In this document: positions 1-9,655 of the stretch, one piece after another | Layout: every line of letters begins with the position of its first letter | Position numbering within the stretch: the first letter of the stretch is position 1 | Assembly (NCBI RefSeq): GCF_019613955.1 | Contig: NZ_CP080443.1 | Coordinates: 248,001-312,000, forward strand | Length of the DNA stretch: 64,000 nt | Direction of reading: 5' to 3' | Source of the DNA: Chryseobacterium sp. LJ668 | GTDB taxonomy: Bacteria; Bacteroidota; Bacteroidia; Flavobacteriales; Weeksellaceae | Program-made: the position numbers and the translations under genes | The notes under the pieces: generated by a model | Database searches by the model: none | What the model was told of the DNA's origin: nothing | What the model saw: only the letters and a program-made list of their open reading frames with translations

Positions 1-51
1 TATAGCAACAAATATACGAAATTTTGCAATAAAACGTAATAATTTTACACC

Positions 52-1194
52 ATGGAAAGAGCGATAGTGCATATGGATTTGGATACGTTTTTTGTCTCCT
101 GTGAACGGTTAAAAAACTCCGAACTTGAGAAAAAGCCTGTGATCATAGGAGGTGGAGACCGTGGTGTGGTAGCATCCTGCTCTTATGAAACAAGGTTTTT
201 CGGCGTACGAAGTGCCATGCCTATCAAAATGGCATTAAGATTATGTCCTGAAGCACGAGTTATCAAGGGAGATATGGATATGTACTCCAAAATGTCACAT
301 ATGGTCACAGATGTGATTCAGGAAAAAGTACCTGTTTTGGAAAAAGCAAGCATCGATGAATTTTATCTGGATTTGTCAGGAATGGATAAATTCTTCGGAT
401 GTTACCAGTGGACGAATGAAATCGTCGATGCGGTCACCAAAAATACCGGCTTACCGATAAGCTTTGCTTTATCAACCAATAAGACCGTAGCGAAAATCGG
501 CACCGGAGAATCAAAACCAACCGGCAGATTTGAAATTCAGGAACAGAATATCAAACCTTTTTTAAATCCTCTTTCGGTCAAAAAAATTCCTATGGTCGGT
601 AATGTAACCTTTCAGCTTTTATCAAGACTTGGGGTAAGAACCATTCAGACTTTATCAGAAACACCCATTGAAGTTTTACATCAACTCATCGGTAAAAACG
701 GAAGCGAACTTTGGAAAAAAGCCAATGGAATCGATGATACTCCGATCGTTCCGTACTCTGAAAGAAAATCAATTTCCACAGAAAATACTTTTTCTCAGGA
801 TACGATTGATGTTCAGAATCTGAAAAGCATCTTATCAGGAATGGTTGAGCAATTGGCTTTCCAATTGCGTCAGGAAAAATGGCTGACTTCAACGATCTCG
901 GTTAAGATCAGGTATTCCAATTTTGATACTGAGACCAGGCAGTGTAGAATTCCTTATACCTCAGCAGACCATACTTTGCTCAAATATGTATTGGAACTCT
1001 TTAAAAAAGTGTACACCCGAAGAATGCGAATACGACTCATAGGCGTAAAATTCACAGGACTGGTTCATGGATGTCATCAGATGGATCTTTTTGAAGATAC
1101 CGAAGAACTGATTTCTTTATATCAAACCATGGATAAAATCAAAAACCGGTTTGGAACCGGGAGTGTGGGCAGAGCGTCCGGACTCTTAAGATAA
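52..1194 (+). CDS. dinB: DNA polymerase IV (Y-family translesion polymerase)
   Basis: This is a Y-family DNA polymerase that copies past damaged template bases. The N-terminus reads MERAIVHMDLDTFF, placing the first metal-binding Asp at residue 9 and the steric-gate Phe at 13-14. The second catalytic block SIDEFYLDLSG puts Asp102 and Glu103 in the expected place. The length of 380 residues covers palm, fingers, thumb and little-finger domains, and the C-terminus RFGTGSVGRASGL is typical of the Bacteroidota branch. The gene lies 9 bp before a dnaE-type polymerase gene, so the two are probably one transcript acting together in damage tolerance. The promoter and any LexA-type repressor would lie left of the window. 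Confidence 0.95.
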   Translation: MERAIVHMDLDTFFVSCERLKNSELEKKPVIIGGGDRGVVASCSYETRFFGVRSAMPIKMALRLCPEARVIKGDMDMYSKMSHMVTDVIQEKVPVLEKASIDEFYLDLSGMDKFFGCYQWTNEIVDAVTKNTGLPISFALSTNKTVAKIGTGESKPTGRFEIQEQNIKPFLNPLSVKKIPMVGNVTFQLLSRLGVRTIQTLSETPIEVLHQLIGKNGSELWKKANGIDDTPIVPYSERKSISTENTFSQDTIDVQNLKSILSGMVEQLAFQLRQEKWLTSTISVKIRYSNFDTETRQCRIPYTSADHTLLKYVLELFKKVYTRRMRIRLIGVKFTGLVHGCHQMDLFEDTEELISLYQTMDKIKNRFGTGSVGRASGLLR

Positions 1195-1203
1195 TTAAAG
1201 ATT

Positions 1204-4200
1204 ATGTTTCTCAACTGTCACTCTTTTCACAGCCTTCGATACGGAACCATTTCTCTTCAGGATCTGGTTCAGCAGGCTGTCGATCATCAAATAAAAACTT
1301 TAGCGCTAACGGATATCAACACTATCACAGGAATTTACGATTTTTTCAAGCTATGCAATGACCATGACATTAAACCTATTGTAGGAATGGAAATCAGAGT
1401 CGAAAGTGAACTCTATTTTATCTGTCTGGCTAAAAACCAAAAAAGTGTCGGGGAGATTAACCGCTTATTGACCGCTTACAATTGTGACGGAAGTGAAATT
1501 CCAAAACATAATCCAAGCCTTGAAAATACCATTGTCATTTATCCCTTACATAACATTCCTGAAGTTTTGCAGGAACACGAGTATATTGGAATCAGACCCG
1601 AAGAATTGAACCATCTCGTAAAGCCTGATTTCAAAAAGCTGATAGATAAAATGGTCATCTTACAGCCTGTCACATTCACAACCAAACTGGATTATAATCT
1701 CCACAAAATCTTAAGAGCGATTGACAATAACACGCTCATCAGCAAATTGACTGATAACGATAATTGCAGAGACACCGAAACATTTGTCAATAAAAAAGAT
1801 CTGTTGGATCAATACCGCCATTATCCACAAATCATACAGAATACAGCGGATATTATTGATCAGTGTAGTTTTGATTATGATTTTTCAACTCCTAAAAACA
1901 AGCAGTATTTCACAGACAGCCGGGAGAATGATTTTAAGCTGTTGACCCAACTTGCTTACGAAGGTTTGGAAACGAGATATGGAAACGATCATCCCGAAGC
2001 TAAGGCCAGAGTTGAAAAAGAACTGGGAGTGATCGACCAATTAAAATTCAGCGGTTACTTTTTGATCACCTGGGATATTATTCAATACAGCAACAGGATG
2101 GGATTTATGCATGTGGGAAGAGGAAGCGGTGCCAACTCCATTGTCAGTTACTGTTTGGGAATTACAGACATCTGCCCTTTGGAACTGGATCTTTATTTCG
2201 AAAGATTCCTGAACCTCAATAGGAAAACCCCACCTGATTTTGATATTGACTGGAGCTGGCAGACTAGAGATACCATCCTTGAATATATTTTTACTAAATA
2301 TGGTAAAGAGCATGTTGCATTTTGCGGAACCAATGTAGAATTTAAGTACCGGTCCATTTTCAGGGAGGTTGGAAAAGCATTTGGCTTACCGAAGGAGGAA
2401 TTGGATGTTTTGGCGACCAAACCGATGAATGAGCATGATAACAATTCCGTTTTTAAATTGGTGCACAAATACGGGAAGCTTTTGGAAAAGTTTCCGAATC
2501 AGAGAAGCATGCACTCCTGCGGAATTTTAATTTCAGAGGAACCTATCACGAATTTCACAGCATTGGAAATGCCACCAAAAGGTTTTCCGATCGTCCAGTT
2601 CGATATGCATACGGCTGAAGATATCGGATTTGAAAAATTTGATATTCTATCCCAACGAGGACTCGGTACGATAAAAGATACCGTAGAACTCATCAAAGAA
2701 AAAAGAGGGATTACGGTGAACATTAAGGATACCACGATTTCAAAAAATGAAGAGAAATGCAATAGTTACCTCAGTATTGGAAAAACCATCGGCTGTTTTT
2801 ATATTGAGAGTCCCGCGATGCGGGGATTGCTCCGACGATTAAAATGTGAAGACTATAAAACACTGGTGGCAGCATCATCCATTATCCGTCCGGGAGTTGC
2901 GCAAAGTGGAATGATGAAGGAATATATTTTCCGACATAATAATCCGACAAAGTTCGAATACTTTCACGATGTATTTAAAGAAGAGCTGGGTGAAACCTAT
3001 GGGATCATGGTGTATCAGGAAGATGTTATCAAAATTGCCTTGCATTTCGGAGGATTGTCAGCAGCAGACGGTGATGTTTTAAGAAGAGCGATGAGTGGAA
3101 AAGGAAGATCACTATCCGCATTGCAGAAAGTCAAAGACCATTTCTTTGAATCCTGTAGAGAATTGGGACATCCTGAACAATTGTCAAAAGAAGTCTATCG
3201 TCAGATTGAATCTTTTGCAGGATATTCCTTCTGTAAGGCGCACTCGGCGTCTTATGCGGTAGAAAGTTACCAGAGTTTGTATCTGAAAGTATACTACCCT
3301 ATTGAGTTTATGGTGTGTGCCATTAACAATGGAGGTGGATTTTACAGGACTGAGGTATATGTCCATGAAGCGAAAATGTCAGGGGCAGCGATCAAGAATC
3401 CATGTGTCAACCTCAGCGAGTATCAGACGACCGTATATGGGACTGATGTTTATTTAGGTTTAATGCATATAGAGAAAGTAGAAGGAAAAATCGCTATGAT
3501 GATTCCCGAAGAAAGAAGAAATAACGGGGAATATACGTCGCTGGAAAACTTTGTCAAAAGAATACCGATTGGAATTGAAACCCTGCAGATTCTTATTTTT
3601 ATAGGAGCGTTTAGGTTTACCGGAAAACAGAAACATGAGCTTCTGATTCAGGCAAGATTTCTTTTTGGGAATGATCAGTCAGCATTTAGACATCCCACCT
3701 TACTGGATGAACCACAAAGAGAATATAAGCTTCCGTCCATTATCAGAAATCCTTTTGAAGATGCTTTTGATGAAATTGAGATCTTAGGATTTTCTGTATC
3801 ATACAGTCCTTTTGATCTGTTGCAGACCAAGTATCGAGGCAGTGTAATGGCTAAAGACTTAGTTAAGTATCATAAAAAGCAGATCAAAATGCTCGCTTAC
3901 CTTATTTCTAGGAAACATGTCCCTACGAAAAGAGGAGCCATGTTTTTCGGAACCTGGATCGACGCAGAGGGAGAGTATTTTGACACTGCACATTTCCCGA
4001 ACTGCCTTGAAGATTATCCTTTTCAGGGTGGAGGCTGCTATCTATTACTAGGAACCGTTGAAGTGGATTTTCATTTTCCAACGATCACCATTCATAAAAT
4101 GGCCAAAATGCCCTTTATTCCTGATCCCAGGTATTCGATGGACAAAGAAAAATCTTTAGAAGCAGCCAGAACACTGCATGAAGATGTCAGCATGACACAG

Positions 4201-4257
4201 AGAAAACCTTATCCGCAGGAACATGAAATCGGATTGCCAAGGCAGAAAATGATCTAA
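1204..4257 (+). CDS. dnaE: DNA polymerase III alpha subunit, short DnaE type
   Basis: This is a C-family DNA polymerase of 1017 residues, clearly shorter than the usual replicative DnaE of about 1150. The N-terminal PHP domain begins NCHSFHSLRYG and continues with LALTDINTITG. The polymerase active site PDFDIDW lies near residue 344. A second palm block, GRGSGANSIVSYCLG, lies just upstream. The C-terminal OB-fold region is present, but no extended tail follows it. Pairing with dinB 9 bp upstream argues for an accessory, error-prone ImuC/DnaE2-like role rather than chromosome replication, which would use another dnaE outside the window. That role is inferred from gene order and length, not from a diagnostic residue. 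Confidence 0.92.
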   Translation: MFLNCHSFHSLRYGTISLQDLVQQAVDHQIKTLALTDINTITGIYDFFKLCNDHDIKPIVGMEIRVESELYFICLAKNQKSVGEINRLLTAYNCDGSEIPKHNPSLENTIVIYPLHNIPEVLQEHEYIGIRPEELNHLVKPDFKKLIDKMVILQPVTFTTKLDYNLHKILRAIDNNTLISKLTDNDNCRDTETFVNKKDLLDQYRHYPQIIQNTADIIDQCSFDYDFSTPKNKQYFTDSRENDFKLLTQLAYEGLETRYGNDHPEAKARVEKELGVIDQLKFSGYFLITWDIIQYSNRMGFMHVGRGSGANSIVSYCLGITDICPLELDLYFERFLNLNRKTPPDFDIDWSWQTRDTILEYIFTKYGKEHVAFCGTNVEFKYRSIFREVGKAFGLPKEELDVLATKPMNEHDNNSVFKLVHKYGKLLEKFPNQRSMHSCGILISEEPITNFTALEMPPKGFPIVQFDMHTAEDIGFEKFDILSQRGLGTIKDTVELIKEKRGITVNIKDTTISKNEEKCNSYLSIGKTIGCFYIESPAMRGLLRRLKCEDYKTLVAASSIIRPGVAQSGMMKEYIFRHNNPTKFEYFHDVFKEELGETYGIMVYQEDVIKIALHFGGLSAADGDVLRRAMSGKGRSLSALQKVKDHFFESCRELGHPEQLSKEVYRQIESFAGYSFCKAHSASYAVESYQSLYLKVYYPIEFMVCAINNGGGFYRTEVYVHEAKMSGAAIKNPCVNLSEYQTTVYGTDVYLGLMHIEKVEGKIAMMIPEERRNNGEYTSLENFVKRIPIGIETLQILIFIGAFRFTGKQKHELLIQARFLFGNDQSAFRHPTLLDEPQREYKLPSIIRNPFEDAFDEIEILGFSVSYSPFDLLQTKYRGSVMAKDLVKYHKKQIKMLAYLISRKHVPTKRGAMFFGTWIDAEGEYFDTAHFPNCLEDYPFQGGGCYLLLGTVEVDFHFPTITIHKMAKMPFIPDPRYSMDKEKSLEAARTLHEDVSMTQRKPYPQEHEIGLPRQKMI

Positions 4258-4290
4258 AATAAATACTTACTAAAAACAATAATCTCTTAC

Positions 4291-4566
4291 ATGAAACTCA
4301 AAGCTACCATCGTTGATGAAACAAGTCTTGATCACAATTCTGTCATCGTTAGTTTCGAGGGTGACAAAAACAAAAAGCATTTTGAGATCAAATGTTCTTT
4401 CAATCCTTATGTCCACAAAATGAGGAAGTGGGACAGCTGGGAACTGACGATTACATGGGATAGCGAAATTTATAAAGATGAGAAGACTGGTGAGAAATCA
4501 TATTTTACCCATCTTCTTTGTGATAAGGCTATAGAGATTAATTCTCCTTATGGTAAGAAGGATTAA
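4291..4566 (+). CDS. small conserved hypothetical protein behind the polymerase cassette
   Basis: This gene encodes a 91-residue acidic soluble protein with no signal peptide or membrane segment. It starts 33 bp after dnaE on the same strand, so it could be the last gene of the dinB-dnaE transcript. The sequence is rich in aromatic and charged residues (HKMRKWDSWELTITWDSEIY) and looks like a beta-rich domain. I do not recognise a family. The open frame, the spacing and the end of the operon-like run just after it support a real gene, but a role in DNA damage tolerance is only a guess from position. Confidence 0.6.
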   Translation: MKLKATIVDETSLDHNSVIVSFEGDKNKKHFEIKCSFNPYVHKMRKWDSWELTITWDSEIYKDEKTGEKSYFTHLLCDKAIEINSPYGKKD

Positions 4567-4675
4567 AATTTAGACCGCAATTAAAATAAACTTAATCATT
4601 TTAACATTTGGTGAAATTTTTAAAAGATAAAATAAAAAATATGGTTTCCCATTAAACTATAAGAAGATAATATTT

Positions 4676-4683
4676 TATTTTTG
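4676..4683 (+). promoter_or_regulatory. putative -7 promoter element of the Avs-like gene
   Basis: The octamer TATTTTTG fits the Bacteroidota sigma-A -7 consensus TAnnTTTG. It lies 33 bp before the ATG at 4716 in a very AT-rich spacer of about 150 bp. No convincing -33 TTTG partner is seen. Confidence 0.4.
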
Positions 4684-4715
4684 TGAATACACCTTCTGGT
4701 GACTGATACCCTAAA

Positions 4716-7700
4716 ATGAAAACACAATACAACCTGCCAACCCTAAATAAGATCACTGAAGAATTAGATAACTTAATTGTAAAGAGAACTGGAGGAGCCA
4801 TTAATTTTCGTGGAATGCACTTTCAGATTCTCTACTCCTCGTATTTAATACTCAAAGAACTTGATCAAAACTCTGATGAAAAATCTATCAGAATGGAAGG
4901 AATTGAAGATATTGACTTAAGTACTTCTCAAAACATTTTAATAGACAACGAATATATTCAGGTAAAATCTTCAATTAATAAAATGGATGCCGGTAGTTTT
5001 TGGAACTTGGGAGTTCTTCAAAATTTTGCAGAAACCTATATGATAAATCCTGAAAGTCAATTTAAATTGGTGTATAACATGGAAATTTCGAAAGGAAATC
5101 TACATGATCTTATTCACAATAGGGATATATCTGAATTTTGGATAACTAAATTACAAACACTAAATAAGAATATAATATACGAGGACTTTTTGCTGAGAAT
5201 ATCTTACGAGCACAAAACCTCTAATGATCTTTTTAATGAAATTCTAGTACTATTATTTAAAAATTGGCAAATAAATAAGGGAACAGAATTTCAATTCTTA
5301 AGATCTTTATTTTACAATGTATTTATATGGTCACAAAACAGATCAACTGTAACCAATAATGATATTAATATTCTTTTTCAAGATATAAAAGATTCTTATT
5401 CTAAGGCTGCTGTAAACAGTGCTGTGCAAAATAATTGGATTTCAAAAGTCTCTTATGCTATAATGGGAAACTATAGTTCTCATGACTTTTACGATGGGAA
5501 AGCTGCAAGACCTGTACATATAGGTTTAGGATTGCCTGTACAGCGAAGAATATGGCAGAAAACAATATATGAAAGTTTAATAAATGCAGATGTTACTGTC
5601 ATTAAGTCTTCTAGTGGTCAGGGAAAATCTACTCTAGCATGGCAAACAGGTTTAAACTTGCAAGAAAAAAACAATTATACAATATACGAACTTCGTAATT
5701 GTGCTAATGTGAATGAGGCTGACTCAGTAGCAGAATTTCTGCTGACAAGAGTAATAATTGGCGAGAAACCTCTGTTAGTTATTGACGGTCTAAATAGTTT
5801 AGTTGAATCTTGGTTTGAAATTGTCACTAGAACCAGGGATTATCCAGTTAAGTATCTTCTTACAGCAAGGCAAGAAGATTGGTACAGGTTCGGGGCTGAT
5901 CTTTCACAGGTAAAATTAATGATTGTTGATATATCATTGTCAATGAGCGAAGCAGGAGCTATTTTTGAAGAATTTAAAAGAAAACAAAAAATTCATCTTG
6001 ACATCAGCAAATGGCAACCGGTATGGGAGCAGGTTCGTCAAAAAGGATTGTTAATAGAATACACCTACTTACTTACAAGAGGTGAAATGATTCAAGAAAG
6101 ACTTTCTGCACAATTAAAATATTTATCCAATTCTAAATCTTCAGGGGCAAAGTTGGAGATGCTAAGAATGATTTCACTTGCAGATTGTCTAAACATAAGG
6201 TTAAAAACCATAAATTTAATAAATTACATCAAAGCTGAGATAGGTTTCGATCAGGACAGAGGTGAATTATTGAATGAGCTTGAAAAGGAATATTTTTTAA
6301 ATTTCGGAGGTGATTTTGTTGAAGGATTGCATCCGGTACGATCTCAGCACCTGAACGATTTATTACATAAAAACTTACCTATAGAAGATTCTCTTAGAAA
6401 TCTTTTTAAAATTATAACTGACGAGTACAAGCAGCATTTCTTCAGTAATATACCTATACTTGTAACGGAACAAAATAAAGCTTCATTATATAATACATTG
6501 GCAGATGCAATTTCTGAAGATTCCTTTGATAATATAGTGCTCGCTTTAGATGGTATTATGCATGCTGAGCCAAAAAGATATTGGGATGAAAACAAGTTAA
6601 AATTTGATGAAGCATACAAATCAGGTGGTATAGATCTATTCGCCATAACTTCTACCCCATTTACAGAGCTTAATACTTTAACTGATATGGCAGAAATATT
6701 AGGAGATCAGGGGGGTAATTTTAGAAATCTTGCTACATTAAAAGATGAATTATCTAACTTCCAATTTGAAAATTCAGATGTAATTATTTTTGCGAAAGCA
6801 CTCAATTCAAATTTGCAGAAGCGACTACTTTCCATCGATTCATATAAGGGTTTAGGATTTTTAATAAAATGGTATAATTCTTTACAATTACCCTTAAGCC
6901 TTCCGCTAATTAAACCTGAAATTGACGAACTTACTAAAATGGATTTCCAGGAGGCAAAAGAATTTATGTTGTTTTTTCAACTTAGCAATCCACTTCCATA
7001 TAAAGATTTTATTGAAGAAAATATAGATAAAATTAAAAGCTATCTAAAAGTTAATACAGATTCTTTAAATATAGAAGAGAAGGATAATGAAATACACATA
7101 GAATATCTTTTAGAAGATAAGAATGCAAAGCTGGCAAACAATTTAAGTGTTTCAAAAATTGACGACATACATTGCTTTTTACCATTTTACAAAAAATATT
7201 GTACCGAAGCTTTAATGTTACCTTTCCCATCCGAAGAAATGATTTCAATGGTTAAGCAAGATTCAATTAAAAGATTAAGTCCAGAAATAATTGGTAATTC
7301 TTTTGAAATTCATCTTAATCAGATTTGGAATAGCGAAATAAGCAAAATATATCAAGAATCATCTTCATATCATTGGCAGGAAAAGATCCTAGGTATTCGA
7401 AAAGTAGCATTAGAATGGTCAAAAAGCATAACACGTATTATTGATGCATTGCTTGAAGGAAATGAAAAGAAAAAGAAAACATATATAGAAGAATTAGATA
7501 GAAATAGAACACTTTTAAATAATTCAATTATTAGCAGGAAAAAATATCCTCGCTTTGATAATTACAGTGAGCAAGAAATTGTAGTTATTGATGAGAAAGA
7601 GATTAATTTATGGATTTCATCACTTATAAATATTAATAATCAAATCTATAAGATTTTCATTCCTGATGTTGAACATGAGAGAAATCTTGCTCTAATAAAT

Positions 7701-8624
7701 TTTAAAAGTATTTACTTCAATCTTCAAAATATGCAAAATGCATTCAGAGTTATAGAGAAAAAGTCAGTGGCTTATTTTGATTCTGAGAATATTTGTGCAG
7801 AAGAAAATAAACATTACGATAGATTATATGCCACTATTTTATATTACTTATCTCAAATTCCGTTAGAAAATAAAACGGTTGTTTCAGTTGGCAGAAAGGC
7901 TGTCGAAGAGTGGTGGTTACATGCCAAGAGCGCAACAATAGATGATCTTAACTTGTCCTTAAAAATTATTGAACGGACTTCTGATTATAAATTTGTATAT
8001 CCTGAAAAAATAACCGAAACTCCTACCTTAACATACCTGACAGTTGGAATCTTGGATTTTGACTTTTCAGACACAACCAATTTTCAGCACTTGTTATTTA
8101 ATTTGGGACTTTTACGAGATATCCACTACGATTTCATTACTATCATTAATGTAAAAGATAATATAGCATTGAACGGTTTTAGACTAAAAAAAGACTTGAT
8201 CAATGTTCTTGACAATTTGATTGATGGTACAGAGGATATTGACATGACTTATTTAGCGCCGCTACCAATTGCCGTTGACGAAGAAACAATTAAGAATTTA
8301 CCTGGAATTTATCTTTCAGAAAAATCTATAAATAATGACCTAGATAAAAAGTTTGAAATTTTAATTGATCTCTGGAAGCTGTCAGAATGTAGAAATTATT
8401 TAAATATAGATTCCGCTATCGAAATGGCATGGTTAAAAAAACTTCAATTAGATTCAAAAATTAAATCAAAACTTAGTACAATTAAAGCTCCTTCAAACCG
8501 TTTTTCAGATTTTGTTCTTAATGGGCTAGAACCAAATTGTATCTATTCGAAGGAAGATATTACTGTAGAGATATACGAACAAATTGCAATACACAGTGTC
8601 TCAAGCGAAAACAAAGATATTTGA
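4716..8624 (+). CDS. Avs-like STAND NTPase with N-terminal Cap4/DUF4297-type nuclease domain
   Basis: This 1302-residue protein has three parts. Residues 25-125 resemble a Cap4/DUF4297 PD-(D/E)xK nuclease: a GG...FRGMHFQ start, then MEGIEDIDL (Glu61, Asp65, Asp67), then EYIQVKSS with the Q-x-K pair at 82-84. Residues 270-470 are a P-loop NTPase with Walker A SSSGQGKST (298-306), Walker B LLVIDGL (353-359) and a following LLTAR strand. The remaining 800 or so residues are mostly helical-looking and match no motif I know, which suits a sensor region. This order is that of antiviral STAND (Avs) proteins, in which target recognition by the C-terminus triggers the nuclease. The gene has its own promoter-like element and a broken ParB-like gene follows it. 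It is more AT-rich than the dnaE gene before it, which suggests transfer. Antiphage function is inferred from architecture. Confidence 0.72.
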   Translation: MKTQYNLPTLNKITEELDNLIVKRTGGAINFRGMHFQILYSSYLILKELDQNSDEKSIRMEGIEDIDLSTSQNILIDNEYIQVKSSINKMDAGSFWNLGVLQNFAETYMINPESQFKLVYNMEISKGNLHDLIHNRDISEFWITKLQTLNKNIIYEDFLLRISYEHKTSNDLFNEILVLLFKNWQINKGTEFQFLRSLFYNVFIWSQNRSTVTNNDINILFQDIKDSYSKAAVNSAVQNNWISKVSYAIMGNYSSHDFYDGKAARPVHIGLGLPVQRRIWQKTIYESLINADVTVIKSSSGQGKSTLAWQTGLNLQEKNNYTIYELRNCANVNEADSVAEFLLTRVIIGEKPLLVIDGLNSLVESWFEIVTRTRDYPVKYLLTARQEDWYRFGADLSQVKLMIVDISLSMSEAGAIFEEFKRKQKIHLDISKWQPVWEQVRQKGLLIEYTYLLTRGEMIQERLSAQLKYLSNSKSSGAKLEMLRMISLADCLNIRLKTINLINYIKAEIGFDQDRGELLNELEKEYFLNFGGDFVEGLHPVRSQHLNDLLHKNLPIEDSLRNLFKIITDEYKQHFFSNIPILVTEQNKASLYNTLADAISEDSFDNIVLALDGIMHAEPKRYWDENKLKFDEAYKSGGIDLFAITSTPFTELNTLTDMAEILGDQGGNFRNLATLKDELSNFQFENSDVIIFAKALNSNLQKRLLSIDSYKGLGFLIKWYNSLQLPLSLPLIKPEIDELTKMDFQEAKEFMLFFQLSNPLPYKDFIEENIDKIKSYLKVNTDSLNIEEKDNEIHIEYLLEDKNAKLANNLSVSKIDDIHCFLPFYKKYCTEALMLPFPSEEMISMVKQDSIKRLSPEIIGNSFEIHLNQIWNSEISKIYQESSSYHWQEKILGIRKVALEWSKSITRIIDALLEGNEKKKKTYIEELDRNRTLLNNSIISRKKYPRFDNYSEQEIVVIDEKEINLWISSLININNQIYKIFIPDVEHERNLALINFKSIYFNLQNMQNAFRVIEKKSVAYFDSENICAEENKHYDRLYATILYYLSQIPLENKTVVSVGRKAVEEWWLHAKSATIDDLNLSLKIIERTSDYKFVYPEKITETPTLTYLTVGILDFDFSDTTNFQHLLFNLGLLRDIHYDFITIINVKDNIALNGFRLKKDLINVLDNLIDGTEDIDMTYLAPLPIAVDEETIKNLPGIYLSEKSINNDLDKKFEILIDLWKLSECRNYLNIDSAIEMAWLKKLQLDSKIKSKLSTIKAPSNRFSDFVLNGLEPNCIYSKEDITVEIYEQIAIHSVSSENKDI

Positions 8625-8681
8625 AAAATATCTCGTCTATAACCATTGCATCTTATAGATTTTTAATATTAAATTTGAGTT

Positions 8682-9126
8682 ATGAAAAAATTTATTCCTG
8701 AATTTAATGATAAAACAATTGATAAAATAAAGCTACTTATACCCGAACCCTACTGGGCAGTTGGAGATAATTTGTCTTTTAATCTGTCAAAAGATATATT
8801 ACCTGAAGAAGGAAGGTTTGAATTTTTTTTTTATCAAAACAGCTTCCCTTGTTTATCATAGTGAATTTGGTGAAGTAGATATCAATAAACTGTTCACCTC
8901 AGATGACAAAAATAATAAAAGGATTTCACGAATTATTTATCACTGGGAAAATGGACAATACCTTGATCCTCCTAAAATACATCTAAAGCCAAATACTAAG
9001 ATTATTCATTTTGAAGATGGAAGACATAGAGCCAAATTAGCATATATCTTAGGTTTTGATCAAATTCCAGTAGCACTTCATGTCGATGACATTGAAAATA
9101 TCAGATCAATTATAAAGTTAGATTAA
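8682..9126 (+). pseudogene. ParB/sulfiredoxin-fold protein, frameshifted in a T10 run
   Basis: A frame opens at ATG 8682 (MKKFIPEFNDKTIDKIK) and runs into TAG near 8861. The neighbouring frame carries the rest of a coherent protein to the stop at 9126. The two join inside a run of ten T at 8823-8832. Removing one T would restore about 147 residues. The distal part contains FEDGRHRAKLAYILGF, the DGRHR...A...LG pattern of the ParB N-terminal/sulfiredoxin fold, which occurs in DNA-binding and nuclease proteins. It follows the Avs-like gene by 57 bp on the same strand, so an accessory role is possible. It may be a true pseudogene, a phase-variable gene or a sequencing error in the homopolymer. 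The reading from TTG 8761 alone would miss the conserved N-terminal part. Confidence 0.6.
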
Positions 9127-9414
9127 TTTGAATATTAATATCATGTCTAATCTAAGATGATAATCTGTATTTGATATACAAATATTGAAAATAATCCTTC
9201 TCCATAATTCTTTTAGATTATTGTCTTTATCCACCCGTGAGTTTTCTATGAAACCAACTATATCTAGGTAGCTCGCCTGTTCTGATCTGGACACCTCTTC
9301 ATTTTTACCGGTCATTGTCATTGCTGAGGAGAAGTGGATTCGACCAGTACCAACTCTATCAAACAGTTTAGTGAAAACTGTTTGATAATTACTGCTTAGA
9401 GACTGCACATGCAT
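9118..9414 (-). pseudogene. HipA-type serine/threonine kinase relic
   Basis: The reverse frame holds the middle-to-C-terminal core of a HipA toxin kinase. It has a FDRV block, then GRIHFSSAMTMTG, then ASYLDIVGFIE, then LWRRIIFNICISNTDYHLR. In the family this last block reads NTDDHLRNHGF, so one conserved Asp has become Tyr and the sequence after HLR is unrelated. The piece covers under a quarter of a normal HipA of about 400 residues, and no intact HipB is nearby. It converges on the ParB-like gene with a 9-bp overlap. It is best read as the wreck of a toxin-antitoxin module. Confidence 0.6.
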
Positions 9415-9655
9415 AGAAAAGATTGATTTACTATAAATAAGTCTTTATGCAAGCTCACTTAAATAACATGCTAAGTTTTTCCATTACGGTGCGCTAATAA
9501 TTCCTTTTCTTGTCTAAGAAGGCTTATGGCTATTAAATTTTCTATAGGAGATCCTTCTCCAATCACCTCTCAAGCGAAGATGAAATTCTGACAATTTCTA
9601 TCATATGTGATATTTGCAATAAGTATGTAAAAATTTACAACGGTAGATATTTTCA
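9415..9655. other. non-coding gap between HipA relic and small ORF
   Basis: No intact gene is present. A reverse-strand open stretch around 9480-9570 reads like a protein tail (GSPIENLIAISLLRQEKELL) but has no start and no family I recognise. It may be more debris of the same element as the HipA relic. Confidence 0.4.

Noticed and set aside
8823..8832. The T10 run as a site of programmed ribosomal frameshifting
   Set aside because: No downstream structure or conserved slip motif is seen. Mutation, phase variation or sequencing error explains it more simply.
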